Positions 1-7,666 of a stretch of DNA of 64,000 bases are shown here, one piece after another; position 1 is the first letter of the stretch; the number at the start of each line of letters is the position of its first letter. Source of the DNA: an uncultured Bacteroidia bacterium (GTDB lineage Bacteria; Bacteroidota; Bacteroidia; Bacteroidales; UBA932); assembly GCA_902785065.1 (NCBI GenBank), contig CACZXH010000005.1:62001-126000 (forward strand), read 5' to 3'. The notes beneath the pieces are model-generated. The model worked only from the letters and a program-made list of their open reading frames with translations. It was not told the DNA's origin and made no database searches. Made by a program: the position numbers and the translations under genes.

Positions 1-752
1 CCCTGCTGGATCTCATCCAAGTCCTGTTCCGTGGCCCGGTCGTATTCCACGAGCTTGGCCGGGTCGTCCTGGCGGTAGTTCTCGACGAAAAAGGGAACCT
101 CCGTGTTGGCATTCTCCACAATCATGTGCATGGCCTGGACGTGCCAGCCTTCCTGCTCGATCCGGGACAGGTCGAACCAGAGATTGTACTTGGCATAGAG
201 CTTCTTGACGGGGATTTCCAGCCCGTCGCCTGGCGAGGACAGGAACACCCCCTCCTTGATGCCGGCCATCGGCATCCCGTATCCCTCTGTTTCCAGTTGC
301 TTGAGCTCGGAAGGGTTCCGGCTGGTGAACCGGAGCGCCTCCAGCTCGGCCTTTTTCAGGCCGGGACGCGCGTAGGAAGCCAGGTCCAGGTCGCCATAAT
401 TGACGATGGCATAGATGTCCATTGTGACGCCGGTCGGCAGGGACCAGCTGAAGTTCTTCTGGCGGGGGAAGACGGCGACCGGCGTCCCATCCTGTCCGCC
501 GCTCCCCGGGGTGTAGGTGAGGATCGTGCCCGTCTTCGCGTCGAAGGCGAAGAGGGCGGCTTTCTGGAAGTTCTCGACCTCGATGTCCACGATGGACCGG
601 GTACCGTCTTCCGCCCCTTCCTCCCGGCCCAGGGTGACGGTTACGTCGACGTAGCGCACGGTCGCTTCCGGCTGGTCCGGTTCGGCCTCCCGGCAGGCAG
701 TGAAGGGGAGGAGAACTCCCAGGGACAATGCGATTAACTTGTTATTTTTCAT
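1..752 (-). CDS. DUF4906-type pilus tip lipoprotein, partial
   Basis: The gene starts at 752 and is still open at the window edge, so about 250 N-terminal residues are visible and the C-terminus is missing. A signal peptide ends in a lipobox with Cys20, so it is probably a surface lipoprotein. The remainder is beta-rich, with a stretch resembling the next gene (YGMPMAG here, GLPMAG there, then IPVKKLYAK against IPVERLLAK). That shared pattern fits the N-terminal part of DUF4906-type proteins found at the end of Bacteroidales pilus operons. It is the last visible gene of the operon beginning with ssb. Minor tip adhesin is an inference from position and similarity. Confidence 0.6.
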   Translation of the reverse strand, partial: MKNNKLIALSLGVLLPFTACREAEPDQPEATVRYVDVTVTLGREEGAEDGTRSIVDIEVENFQKAALFAFDAKTGTILTYTPGSGGQDGTPVAVFPRQKNFSWSLPTGVTMDIYAIVNYGDLDLASYARPGLKKAELEALRFTSRNPSELKQLETEGYGMPMAGIKEGVFLSSPGDGLEIPVKKLYAKYNLWFDLSRIEQEGWHVQAMHMIVENANTEVPFFVENYRQDDPAKLVEYDRATEQDLDEIQQ

Positions 753-778
753 TTTCTTATGTTTTGTTGCTTGAATGA

Positions 779-1765
779 CTAGTTCAGATCGGTTTCCCCG
801 CCGTCATCCCAGCCGTCGGCGATGTGGAGGCCGCTCTGGGTGTCGATCAGGTCATTGTCGTGTTTCCAGTCGTCGTATTGCAGTCCGTCCGAAAGGTAAC
901 GGATGGTCCAGTCGTACCGGGCATTGCGCCGGAGATCGAAGTCCGAGACCGCATTCTGTCCCAGGAAACTCCGGTAAACAATAGTTCCCGCATAGACGCC
1001 GGTGCCTTCCACCGTCGTTTCCAGGTAGGTGAGCCGGCTGCTCCGGTTTCGGACCTCATCATTCGAATCGGGACTCTTCTCCCGGGAGGTCCGGATGCCA
1101 TCGATGGTTCCCTGCCGGTTTTCCGGGACATAGAAGACGAATGTACCGGACGCAGTCCCGGCACCCGCGTGGAATTCCTGCTGGTCCCAGTCCTCGGCCA
1201 TCACGGTTTCGCCAAAGGGACGGAGCACGCGGTTGAGGTTGCGCACATGGACCGACCGGATGGCGGCGCCTTCCCATTCGCAGGAAAGGTGGGCGGTCAC
1301 CTTGGCCAGCAGCCGTTCCACCGGAATGCTGGTTCCCTGGCCGGGCCATGTCAGTTTCCCGGCCATCGGGAGGCCCCGGGCGGCCAGCGACTCCGTCCCT
1401 TCCGTATAGGAAGGAATCCTATAGGTAAGTGATGCCAATTCGCTCTCCGAACGGGGAATGGATGCTGTCATATCGCCCATGTTCACCAGGGCGTAGACGG
1501 TATGGGTCTTGTTTGGATCCAGGCTCAGGGCCATGGCGTCCAGACCGGTCGGGAAGTGGCCGATGGCCGCGAGCGTGCCGCCCGCATAGGCGGCGAGGGT
1601 GACCCCCGTCTTCTTCGTTTCAATGTCCGGCGCCGTCAGGAGCGACCGCGTGGGCAGGTCCTGAAAAGACAGGTCCAGGGTCCGGAAAACCATCTCCGGC
1701 CGCTCCCGGCCACAGGAAATGAGGAGCAGGACCGCAAGGACCGTAGGAATGGATATTCTTTTCAT
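779..1765 (-). CDS. DUF4906-type pilus accessory or tip lipoprotein
   Basis: A 328-residue lipoprotein with a short signal peptide and lipobox Cys18. The middle carries GLPMAG and IPVERLLAK, and the second half has the pattern FYVPENRQG followed by a beta-rich segment with YRSFLGQN and DFDLRRNARYDWTI, which I associate with DUF4906. In type V pilus loci such proteins are thought to be tip or accessory subunits. It lies 10 bases downstream of the Mfa2/FimB-like gene and 26 bases upstream of a related lipoprotein gene, so the two look like tandem paralogues in one operon. The family call rests on remembered patterns rather than a search. Confidence 0.65.
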   Translation of the reverse strand: MKRISIPTVLAVLLLISCGRERPEMVFRTLDLSFQDLPTRSLLTAPDIETKKTGVTLAAYAGGTLAAIGHFPTGLDAMALSLDPNKTHTVYALVNMGDMTASIPRSESELASLTYRIPSYTEGTESLAARGLPMAGKLTWPGQGTSIPVERLLAKVTAHLSCEWEGAAIRSVHVRNLNRVLRPFGETVMAEDWDQQEFHAGAGTASGTFVFYVPENRQGTIDGIRTSREKSPDSNDEVRNRSSRLTYLETTVEGTGVYAGTIVYRSFLGQNAVSDFDLRRNARYDWTIRYLSDGLQYDDWKHDNDLIDTQSGLHIADGWDDGGETDLN

Positions 1766-1775
1766 GATTCTCGGT

Positions 1776-2558
1776 TTATTGTTCGACTAGCGGGAACGTC
1801 GCCCCTTCTTCCCAGTCCGCGATGCGGACGTCGATCAGGCCCCGGACGAGGTCCACGGCCACGTAGATATCCTGGAGTTCCTCCGTCTTCCAGCTGTATC
1901 CGAGCCGGTCGATATACTCGCCCAGGGGAAAGCGGGCCGGGACGGACCCTTCCGGCCGGATGGTGACCGCCAGGTCGTTGTCGCCCTGCCGCGGGACGCG
2001 GAAGGTGACGATGCTCTCCCCCTGGCGGGGAAGGGGCTCACACCGGAACGGCCCGTCCACGGGCGAGAAATCCAGCAGGTCGAATCCGCAGGAGTTCCCC
2101 TCGACCAGGAACCGGCAGGTCCGGACGACCTCCGGGCTTTTCCGGATGTCCAGGAACACGGTGGCGAACTGCTTCCGGAAGGTGACACTGGCATAGGCCA
2201 TATCGCCGGTTGCATCGACCTCTCCGGCCCAGGCGTAGAGGGAATCGGCTTCGGCCCCCGGCGGAATCCGCATCCGGTGTCCTTCTGCGGAGGCTTTCCT
2301 GTATCCGGTGCAGGCCGATACGGAAAGCATCCCTTTCGGAACGGGTTTCGTCCAGGCGGGGCGGGCTTCTTCCATGCGGATCCGGTTCCGGAACAACAGG
2401 TCGTCGCTCCAGCCCAGCAATTCCGTTTCGCCGGCTGCATCGGGGTCGGTGAAGGTGACCTGCAGGTAGCAGGGACACGGGCCGCGGTCTTCCTTGACCG
2501 AGCAGGCCGTGCCGGCCGCCAGGAGGACCAGGCAGGCGGGAATGAGCAATCTGTCCAT
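1776..2558 (-). CDS. Mfa2/FimB-like pilus anchor lipoprotein
   Basis: A 260-residue lipoprotein with lipobox Cys19, immediately followed by KEDRGPCPC, the hallmark N-terminus of FimB/Mfa2 family proteins of Bacteroidales. In Porphyromonas the family anchors the pilus to the outer membrane and limits its length. The rest is beta-rich, as expected for two transthyretin-like domains. It sits 3 bases after the second pilin-type gene and just before the DUF4906-type genes, matching the usual order of shaft, anchor and tip genes. The family call is strong; the exact role is inferred. Confidence 0.85.
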   Translation of the reverse strand: MDRLLIPACLVLLAAGTACSVKEDRGPCPCYLQVTFTDPDAAGETELLGWSDDLLFRNRIRMEEARPAWTKPVPKGMLSVSACTGYRKASAEGHRMRIPPGAEADSLYAWAGEVDATGDMAYASVTFRKQFATVFLDIRKSPEVVRTCRFLVEGNSCGFDLLDFSPVDGPFRCEPLPRQGESIVTFRVPRQGDNDLAVTIRPEGSVPARFPLGEYIDRLGYSWKTEELQDIYVAVDLVRGLIDVRIADWEEGATFPLVEQ

Positions 2559-2561
2559 GGT

Positions 2562-3563
2562 TCAGGAGGTTTCAGTTACGGTGTAGGCGGGGGACCAGTC
2601 CTCCGTGGAAGTGCGGAAAGTGACCTCAATCGATCCGGGCTGGTCCTTTTCCGGATCGAGGGACCCCAGCGTCCGGATAACGGCTTCCTCAATGAGGTAG
2701 GTCCTGTTCCGCTGCGATTCGGGAAGCGTGATGGGGTAGTAGTAGGTCCGCTCCCCGACCTGCGCTTCCAGGACCAGCCTTGTCCGGCGCCGGGCCCAGG
2801 TCCCGGACCGGGTGTCCAGCGTCCCCGGCAAGGGATTTGGGTAGAAATAGAAGACATGTTCCTGCGTGTGGGGCCGGTCAGCGGTGACGGGGATGTCCAG
2901 GCCGGTCTCAGCCAGGAGGCCGTTCACGCCCACCTCGGAATGGAACCCCATCCGGTTGTACCAGGCGGAAGCATCGGAAAGGATGTCTCCTGCCGTCCAG
3001 TCACTTCCGTAGCGGGATTTCCCGTAGCAGTTGGTCAGGTAAATGCCCTTCAGGCGGAAGGGAAGGGCGGCGAGGTCGGGATTTGCGAACTGGACAGAAA
3101 TCTTCCGGATGCCGGCTTTGCATACCAGCCGGTCTACGCCGATCCGCTGCACGCTCCCGTCCCGGACGGGCACGGTGACGGTCCGGCGGCCGGCCATGAC
3201 CAGCCGCCCGGGCGCATTGTCGCCCAGGGCGGATTCCGCCCCGGCCAGCGCGCCGGGGTCGGGGAATCCGGTCGGGGCGAAGGACGCCGGAGGGTTCACC
3301 ACGGCATAGGCCGTGTAGTCGCCCGCCAGAAGCGTCTTCCGGATCGCTGACCCGGAGGACGAGGTCCCGGCTTCCGCCAGCCGGCCGTCCCGGTACAACA
3401 GCAGCGCCCAGTCGTCCACCGCGGCCTCGCCGGTCGTCCCGGTCGCGCGGGTCGTCTCTCCAAGAATGGAGAAGACGACCTCCACGCCCCCGGGCGGGGC
3501 CGCCCGATGGCAGCCGGCCAGGAGGAGCAAGCCGCCCAACAGGGCTGTACAATACGCTTTCAT
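2562..3563 (-). CDS. Type V pilin-like lipoprotein, second paralogue
   Basis: A 333-residue lipoprotein (lipobox Cys18) with a FimA/Mfa1-like layout. A TRATG motif places the expected Arg-specific cleavage after Arg39, and the body shares HVFYFYPNP, YYYPITLP and NRTYLIEEAVIR with the upstream pilin (HVFYPYPNP, YYPVVLP, NKTYVIEEMVIR). In type V pili, cleavage at this Arg removes the A strand so the groove accepts a donor strand from the next subunit. Two pilin-type genes in a row suggest a shaft subunit plus a variant or adaptor subunit. It is the more divergent of the two, being richer in Gly/Ala and ending in a short extra tail. Confidence 0.8.
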   Translation of the reverse strand: MKAYCTALLGGLLLLAGCHRAAPPGGVEVVFSILGETTRATGTTGEAAVDDWALLLYRDGRLAEAGTSSSGSAIRKTLLAGDYTAYAVVNPPASFAPTGFPDPGALAGAESALGDNAPGRLVMAGRRTVTVPVRDGSVQRIGVDRLVCKAGIRKISVQFANPDLAALPFRLKGIYLTNCYGKSRYGSDWTAGDILSDASAWYNRMGFHSEVGVNGLLAETGLDIPVTADRPHTQEHVFYFYPNPLPGTLDTRSGTWARRRTRLVLEAQVGERTYYYPITLPESQRNRTYLIEEAVIRTLGSLDPEKDQPGSIEVTFRTSTEDWSPAYTVTETS

Positions 3564-3570
3564 CGTGGAC

Positions 3571-4545
3571 TCAGAGCGTGATTTTTCCCATATTCAGGCC
3601 GAGCTCCCAGTCGTTGACGGTAATCTGGACGGTCGCGTCTCCGGTCTCGATCGGCTTGTAAGGCACGTCGCCGGGCCGGTGCCGGATGACCATCTCCTCG
3701 ATGACGTAGGTTTTGTTACGTTCCAGGACCGGGAGGACCACCGGGTAGTATCCCTTCTTGCCCTCGAAGGTCACTTCGACGACGAGCAGGGTGTGGCGCG
3801 GCTTCCAAGTGGCGTCATACACATCGTCCTTCGTCGGGTTCGGATAAGGGTAGAACACGTGCTCCTCCGTGTACGGTTTCGCGTTGGTGACCGTTGTCGA
3901 GGTCAATTTGTCGTAGAGGAGTGCGTCCAGGCCGCTGTCCTTGTGCCCGAGTTGGTTCACCCACGTTCCGGGTGTCCCGTCCGCGGCATAGGTGTTGTCG
4001 CCGGCGACATTGATCAGGTAGATTCCGTCGATGGTCAGGGTCTCCTGGGCGAGCGAATACTGGAAGTCCGTGGAGATCTTCTTGACGGACACCCGGGAGA
4101 CGATGCGCTTCACCGTGACGGGAACGGTGCCGCCGTCCTTGAGTTCCTGCTGGGTGGATCCGCTCATGACGAACGCGTCGGTCTTGTTGTCGCCGAGCTG
4201 GCTGACCATGGCCTTGAGCTCGCTCTCCGTCGACACGTCTTTGAGGGCGGGCGCGTTTACGAGGGCCCAGACCGTCCGCTCGCCGGAGGTGGCCGTCAAT
4301 TGGGCGGTCATCGCCGCGCCGGCGTCCTGGTAGTCTTCCAGCTTGCCGTTGTTGAATACGTACACCTGAAGGTTCGAGACCTTCGATTCATTGGCATCCG
4401 TCACGCCGGTCGCGCGGGTGGGCGCCGTTCCAAGGATGGTGACGTTCACTTCGACGGGTTTTCCGTCGATGTCGGCCTGCTCCCGGGTGCAGGAGGCGAG
4501 GGCCAGGGCGGCGAGGGCCGCGGTAACAAGGAAATGGGTTTTCAT
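3571..4545 (-). CDS. Type V major pilin (FimA/Mfa1-like)
   Basis: A 324-residue lipoprotein precursor with lipobox LALASC (Cys19) and the motif PTRATG, which fits Arg-gingipain-type maturation after Arg44. The C-terminal strand (roughly VQITVNDWELGLNMG) looks like the donor strand used in type V pilus polymerisation. Conserved internal blocks include WALVNAP, HVFYPYPNP and NKTYVIEEMVIR. It is the first pilin-type gene after the OmpA/TPR lipoprotein gene and is followed by a paralogue at a gap of 7 bases. It is the best candidate for the main shaft subunit, exported to the outer membrane as a lipoprotein and cleaved at the surface. The trimming protease is not in this window. Confidence 0.88.
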   Translation of the reverse strand: MKTHFLVTAALAALALASCTREQADIDGKPVEVNVTILGTAPTRATGVTDANESKVSNLQVYVFNNGKLEDYQDAGAAMTAQLTATSGERTVWALVNAPALKDVSTESELKAMVSQLGDNKTDAFVMSGSTQQELKDGGTVPVTVKRIVSRVSVKKISTDFQYSLAQETLTIDGIYLINVAGDNTYAADGTPGTWVNQLGHKDSGLDALLYDKLTSTTVTNAKPYTEEHVFYPYPNPTKDDVYDATWKPRHTLLVVEVTFEGKKGYYPVVLPVLERNKTYVIEEMVIRHRPGDVPYKPIETGDATVQITVNDWELGLNMGKITL

Positions 4546-4561
4546 GGAATGAAATAAAAGG

Positions 4562-6538
4562 TTAGGGTTTGAATGTCAAATTGTTATCGTTTCCGTCGGG
4601 CTCCCGGTCCAGGCCGTACCGGCGGATCAGGCCGGCAATCTCCGGGTCCAGGTTCCCGCGGTGCACGAAGGACGGGTTGAGCCGGCAGGCCCGCAGGTAG
4701 CTCTCGACGGCCCGCCGGTCGTCGCCCCGCCGGCTGTACAGGATCGCGAGAAGATAGAGGACCTTGTCGGTCCGTTCCATCGGCTCCAGGACCTCCAGGG
4801 CGGAGGCGTTGTAGTCCAGGGCGCAGAAGGCGACAGCGGTGTTGTAGTCCTTATAGGGCCGCAGCAGGGTGACCGCCTGCTCGTACTCCCGGTCGCGGAT
4901 GGCCTGGAGACCCCGCATGTAAGCCGTGTCCACCACGGTTGTATGGATAGTGTCCTTCTGCAGGCCTTTCCGGTGCAGGTGGAAGTCGAACCGCACTGTG
5001 CGGAGGCGGGGATAGAGGCTTTCGCGGATGTGCCGGTAGGAGGGGAGTTTCTGGAGCCGCTGCTCCCGCAGGTCGGGCTCCCGGACGGAGGCCGTCCGTT
5101 CGTATTCCTCCTTCTCCTTCCCGCTTAAGGCCGTGTCCTCCCGCACAAGCGCATCCAGCATCGTCCAGTTTTCCGGATTGTTCCGGGAGAGCAGGCGGAT
5201 TTCCGCCGGCGCCTCCTCCTGGTACGTGTCGTCCAGGCCGATGTGGAAACTGTTCCGTCGGACGGAATCGCGCCAGTGCTTCAGGAAGCCCTCGAAGTAG
5301 TCCGAGACGCTTTCCGACCGCCGCATGGACAGTTTCCGGTTGTGCTCGAACGAGCCCTCCGGCGAGCAGGAGGCCGTGACGACGATGGAATCCAGGTCGA
5401 AGTCCCGGTGCTGCAGGAGGCTCCGCAGGTTGCCCTCGATGCGGGCCATCTCCTCCCGGTTGTGGCCGGTCTCCTTCCGGATCTCGGCGCGGCCCTGCTC
5501 GAAGTCGATGTAACAGGCGGTATTGGCCTGGACCCGGCGTTCGGTCACGACGGTCTTATAGCGGATGGCGTCGTCGCTGAGCCCGCTGATGGAACTGATG
5601 TAGAAGGTCAGGGGTTCGGTGCGGGGTACGCGGTAGATCCGGCGGTCCTCCTCGAAGATGTCGCCCGAAAGCAGGACGGTCGCCTTGCGGAGCGAAGGCC
5701 GCACGTGGATAGACTGCACATAGTCGTAGAGGATGTCCCCGTCGGGGCTCACGATGACTGTGTCCAGCCGGAGTCCTTCCGTCACGATGGGCACTTTCAC
5801 GTATTTGCGGAACATGTCGTCCTTGCGGCTCACTTTCCGCCGGTTCCGGCGGACGACCAGCTGGTTGGTATAGTGCACCAGCGCCTGCTGTTCGGTGATG
5901 CCGTAGTGGGAGCGGAACTCCTCCTCGGACACGGCCGTCGAATCGGTCTTGTACCGGTAGATGTCCGGCAGGTTCCGCCGCAGGAACATCTCCAGCTGGA
6001 AGCGGTCGACGAAACGTGTGGAATCGGCTGCAATGGAATCGAGGAACCGCCGGTAATGCTCGTACCCTTTCAACTGCGCCTTCCGGTAGCCTTCGCCCGT
6101 AATGAGGATCGGGTCCAGCCGGAGGCTGTCCTCCGCCACGAACAGGTCCGGGTAGAAACGGAGCTGCCATTCGCGGTCCTGCATCGCTTCCGGAACGATG
6201 ATCCGGAAGTTCAGGTCCACCTTGCCGCTCCGTTCCGCCACGTTGCGGAAGCGGGCCGTCACCCGGGCCGCCTGGATGACATCCGTGGCGACCATCTCTC
6301 CGTTCTCGTCCTTGACGGCCCGCATGATCAGTACTTCGTTTCCATCCGGGTCTTCCACGACCATCGTGTCCCGGCGGGGTTCGCCGCCCATCGCGATCTC
6401 CGGCAGCTCCTTCTCATCGGCGATGACCATCTGGGCGGAGAGGGACTGGCGGCGGAGCCGCTCCAGTTTCCCCTGGGAGCCGCAGCCGGCGAGCAGGAAG
6501 GCGGCCAGGAGGACCGCACCAGTCAACCGCGTACGCAT
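4562..6538 (-). CDS. OmpA-domain / TPR lipoprotein of pilus operon
   Basis: A 658-residue lipoprotein (lipobox LLAGC, Cys19). The N-terminal 300 or so residues are of the type seen in DUF3868-like proteins next to Bacteroidales fimbrial genes. Around residues 345-425 is an OmpA-like segment (CYIDFEQGRAEIR, then SCSPEG and NRKLSMRRSESVSDYF), expected to touch peptidoglycan. The C-terminus, roughly 540-650, holds TPR-like helices (LLAILYSRRGDDRRAVESYL). It precedes the pilin genes and starts 4 bases after the ssb stop, so it is probably the head of the pilus genes within a transcript that includes ssb. A role in pilus assembly or anchoring is inference. Confidence 0.72.
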   Translation of the reverse strand: MRTRLTGAVLLAAFLLAGCGSQGKLERLRRQSLSAQMVIADEKELPEIAMGGEPRRDTMVVEDPDGNEVLIMRAVKDENGEMVATDVIQAARVTARFRNVAERSGKVDLNFRIIVPEAMQDREWQLRFYPDLFVAEDSLRLDPILITGEGYRKAQLKGYEHYRRFLDSIAADSTRFVDRFQLEMFLRRNLPDIYRYKTDSTAVSEEEFRSHYGITEQQALVHYTNQLVVRRNRRKVSRKDDMFRKYVKVPIVTEGLRLDTVIVSPDGDILYDYVQSIHVRPSLRKATVLLSGDIFEEDRRIYRVPRTEPLTFYISSISGLSDDAIRYKTVVTERRVQANTACYIDFEQGRAEIRKETGHNREEMARIEGNLRSLLQHRDFDLDSIVVTASCSPEGSFEHNRKLSMRRSESVSDYFEGFLKHWRDSVRRNSFHIGLDDTYQEEAPAEIRLLSRNNPENWTMLDALVREDTALSGKEKEEYERTASVREPDLREQRLQKLPSYRHIRESLYPRLRTVRFDFHLHRKGLQKDTIHTTVVDTAYMRGLQAIRDREYEQAVTLLRPYKDYNTAVAFCALDYNASALEVLEPMERTDKVLYLLAILYSRRGDDRRAVESYLRACRLNPSFVHRGNLDPEIAGLIRRYGLDREPDGNDNNLTFKP

Positions 6539-6542
6539 GGCG

Positions 6543-6899
6543 CTACAGGAATCGTTGGGGTTGCACCGGGTCGTCGTCGGGAGGGAGGATGGTCACGCGG
6601 CGGGCGAGGATTTCCCAGCCGCTCCGTTCGGCGCCGTCGGCCATCGTGAACCGGAAGGTGCGCACCCGGCCGGCAACCTGGACGATGACGCCCTTGCCGA
6701 TCAGGTGCAACTCCGGCATGTTCTTCCCCTCCCAGGCCGTGATGTTGAACCAGGTCACGTCCACGATGGGATTGTTGCTGCGGTCCTTGTAGGAGTATTC
6801 GGTGACGAGGGAGAAGCGGCATACCTGGGAGTCGCCGACCCGGTTCAGGGAGGACTGTCCCACGATGCCGCGGAGTTCGATCTTGTTCAGAAATTCCAT
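6543..6899 (-). CDS. ssb: Single-stranded DNA-binding protein, short form
   Basis: A 118-residue OB-fold protein starting MEFLNKIELRGIVG and containing DVTWFNITAWEG and GKGVIVQVAGRVRT, typical of the short SSB of Bacteroidales. The start at 6899 was chosen because the SSB fold begins there; the open frame continues upstream with low-complexity sequence. There is no acidic C-terminal tail of the E. coli DDDIPF kind, so it may not recruit repair partners in the usual way. Its stop lies only 4 bases before the first pilus gene, so ssb and the pilus genes are probably co-transcribed. A TACCTTTG box lies about 70 bases upstream. Confidence 0.9.
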   Translation of the reverse strand: MEFLNKIELRGIVGQSSLNRVGDSQVCRFSLVTEYSYKDRSNNPIVDVTWFNITAWEGKNMPELHLIGKGVIVQVAGRVRTFRFTMADGAERSGWEILARRVTILPPDDDPVQPQRFL

Positions 6900-7215
6900 T
6901 GCAAACAGGTTTAATGGGGTTGGACTTGGGCCGTCGGTCTGGGCGCGCTTCCGGATTCCGGCCGGGACAAAGGTAGGGGAGACGCCTGGAGAAAGCCACG
7001 GAAAAGGCTCTCCGGGGTGCATCTTTTTATGATTCTTGCCCGGATTGCGTGTTTCTTGCCCTCCCGGGAACGGAAATAAACGGGCGTAAGAATAAATCTT
7101 GCCGCGCGGGTTTTCCGTTGTTTCATAAAAACGTTAAAACCTGCGCTATTTTTCTTGCGATCCTTGGAATTGCCCCGCTGAAGGGCCATCTTCACGCGGT
7201 AAAACGCGGAAGACT
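6900..7215. other. Intergenic region between ssb and zinc-ribbon gene
   Basis: About 316 bases between divergent genes with no convincing coding frame. Apart from the ssb-side promoter box it holds four copies of a TTCTTGCC-like octamer on the plus strand (7033-7040, 7053-7060, 7096-7103 as ATCTTGCC, and 7152-7159 as TTCTTGCG). The right half is AT-richer than the surroundings, as expected for a promoter of the gene at 7216, but no good TAnnTTTG box was found for it. Confidence 0.4.
6968..6975 (-). promoter_or_regulatory. -7 box upstream of ssb-pilus operon
   Basis: TACCTTTG matches the Bacteroidetes -7 consensus TAnnTTTG. No clear TTTG is present at the expected -33 spacing, so this is a partial match. 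It would give a leader of about 60 bases for ssb and could drive the whole pilus operon. Confidence 0.45.
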
Positions 7216-7617
7216 ATGAAATACAGATTGGAAGAAACCGTTCCGCACTGTCTCGAGTGCGGCAACCCGTTGCCCTACGGGCGGAAGGACCGGAAGTTCT
7301 GCTGCCCGGCCTGCAAGAACCGGAACCACAACCGGGAGGCCCGGCGGTGGCGCTTCCGGTATTCCACGGTCATCGGCATCCTGGAAAAGAACCACGAGAT
7401 CCTGCGGCACCTCATTCAGGTGGGCATCCGTTCCATTGCGAAGGAGGAACTCGCCCAGCTGGGCTACCGCCTGGAATTCGTGACGTCCAGCGGCCGGGAG
7501 GGATGCCGGACCGTATGCCGCTGCTTCGACATCGTATTCTTCGACATGGGCTCCCGGCTCTCGGGGATAGCGATGGAAGACCTGCCCTGGAGCCGCGACG
7601 AGGCGGCCGGGGCATAA
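7216..7617 (+). CDS. Small zinc-ribbon protein of unknown function
   Basis: A 133-residue soluble protein. The N-terminus has two CxxC pairs (CLECG and, after KFC, CPAC) followed by KNRNHNREARRWR, a zinc-ribbon followed by a basic segment that could bind nucleic acid. The remainder (RHLIQVGIRSIAKEELAQLG, then C-rich CRTVCRCFDIVFFD) has no recognised domain. It stands alone between the divergent ssb operon and a convergent permease gene, with a strong hairpin terminator right at its stop. I recall similar small conserved proteins in Bacteroidales but know no assigned function. A DNA- or RNA-binding role is a guess from the ribbon. Confidence 0.75.
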   Translation: MKYRLEETVPHCLECGNPLPYGRKDRKFCCPACKNRNHNREARRWRFRYSTVIGILEKNHEILRHLIQVGIRSIAKEELAQLGYRLEFVTSSGREGCRTVCRCFDIVFFDMGSRLSGIAMEDLPWSRDEAAGA

Positions 7618-7649
7618 AAAACCCCGGACGGTCTCCCGCCCGGGGTTTT
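7618..7649. terminator. Bidirectional intrinsic terminator
   Basis: Perfect 10-bp stem AAAACCCCGG / CCGGGGTTTT (7618-7627 with 7640-7649) around a 12-base loop, with A-run and T-run on the two sides. It lies between the convergent zinc-ribbon and permease genes and can serve both. Confidence 0.88.
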
Positions 7650-7666
7650 CTGTTGAAGGTCGCTGG

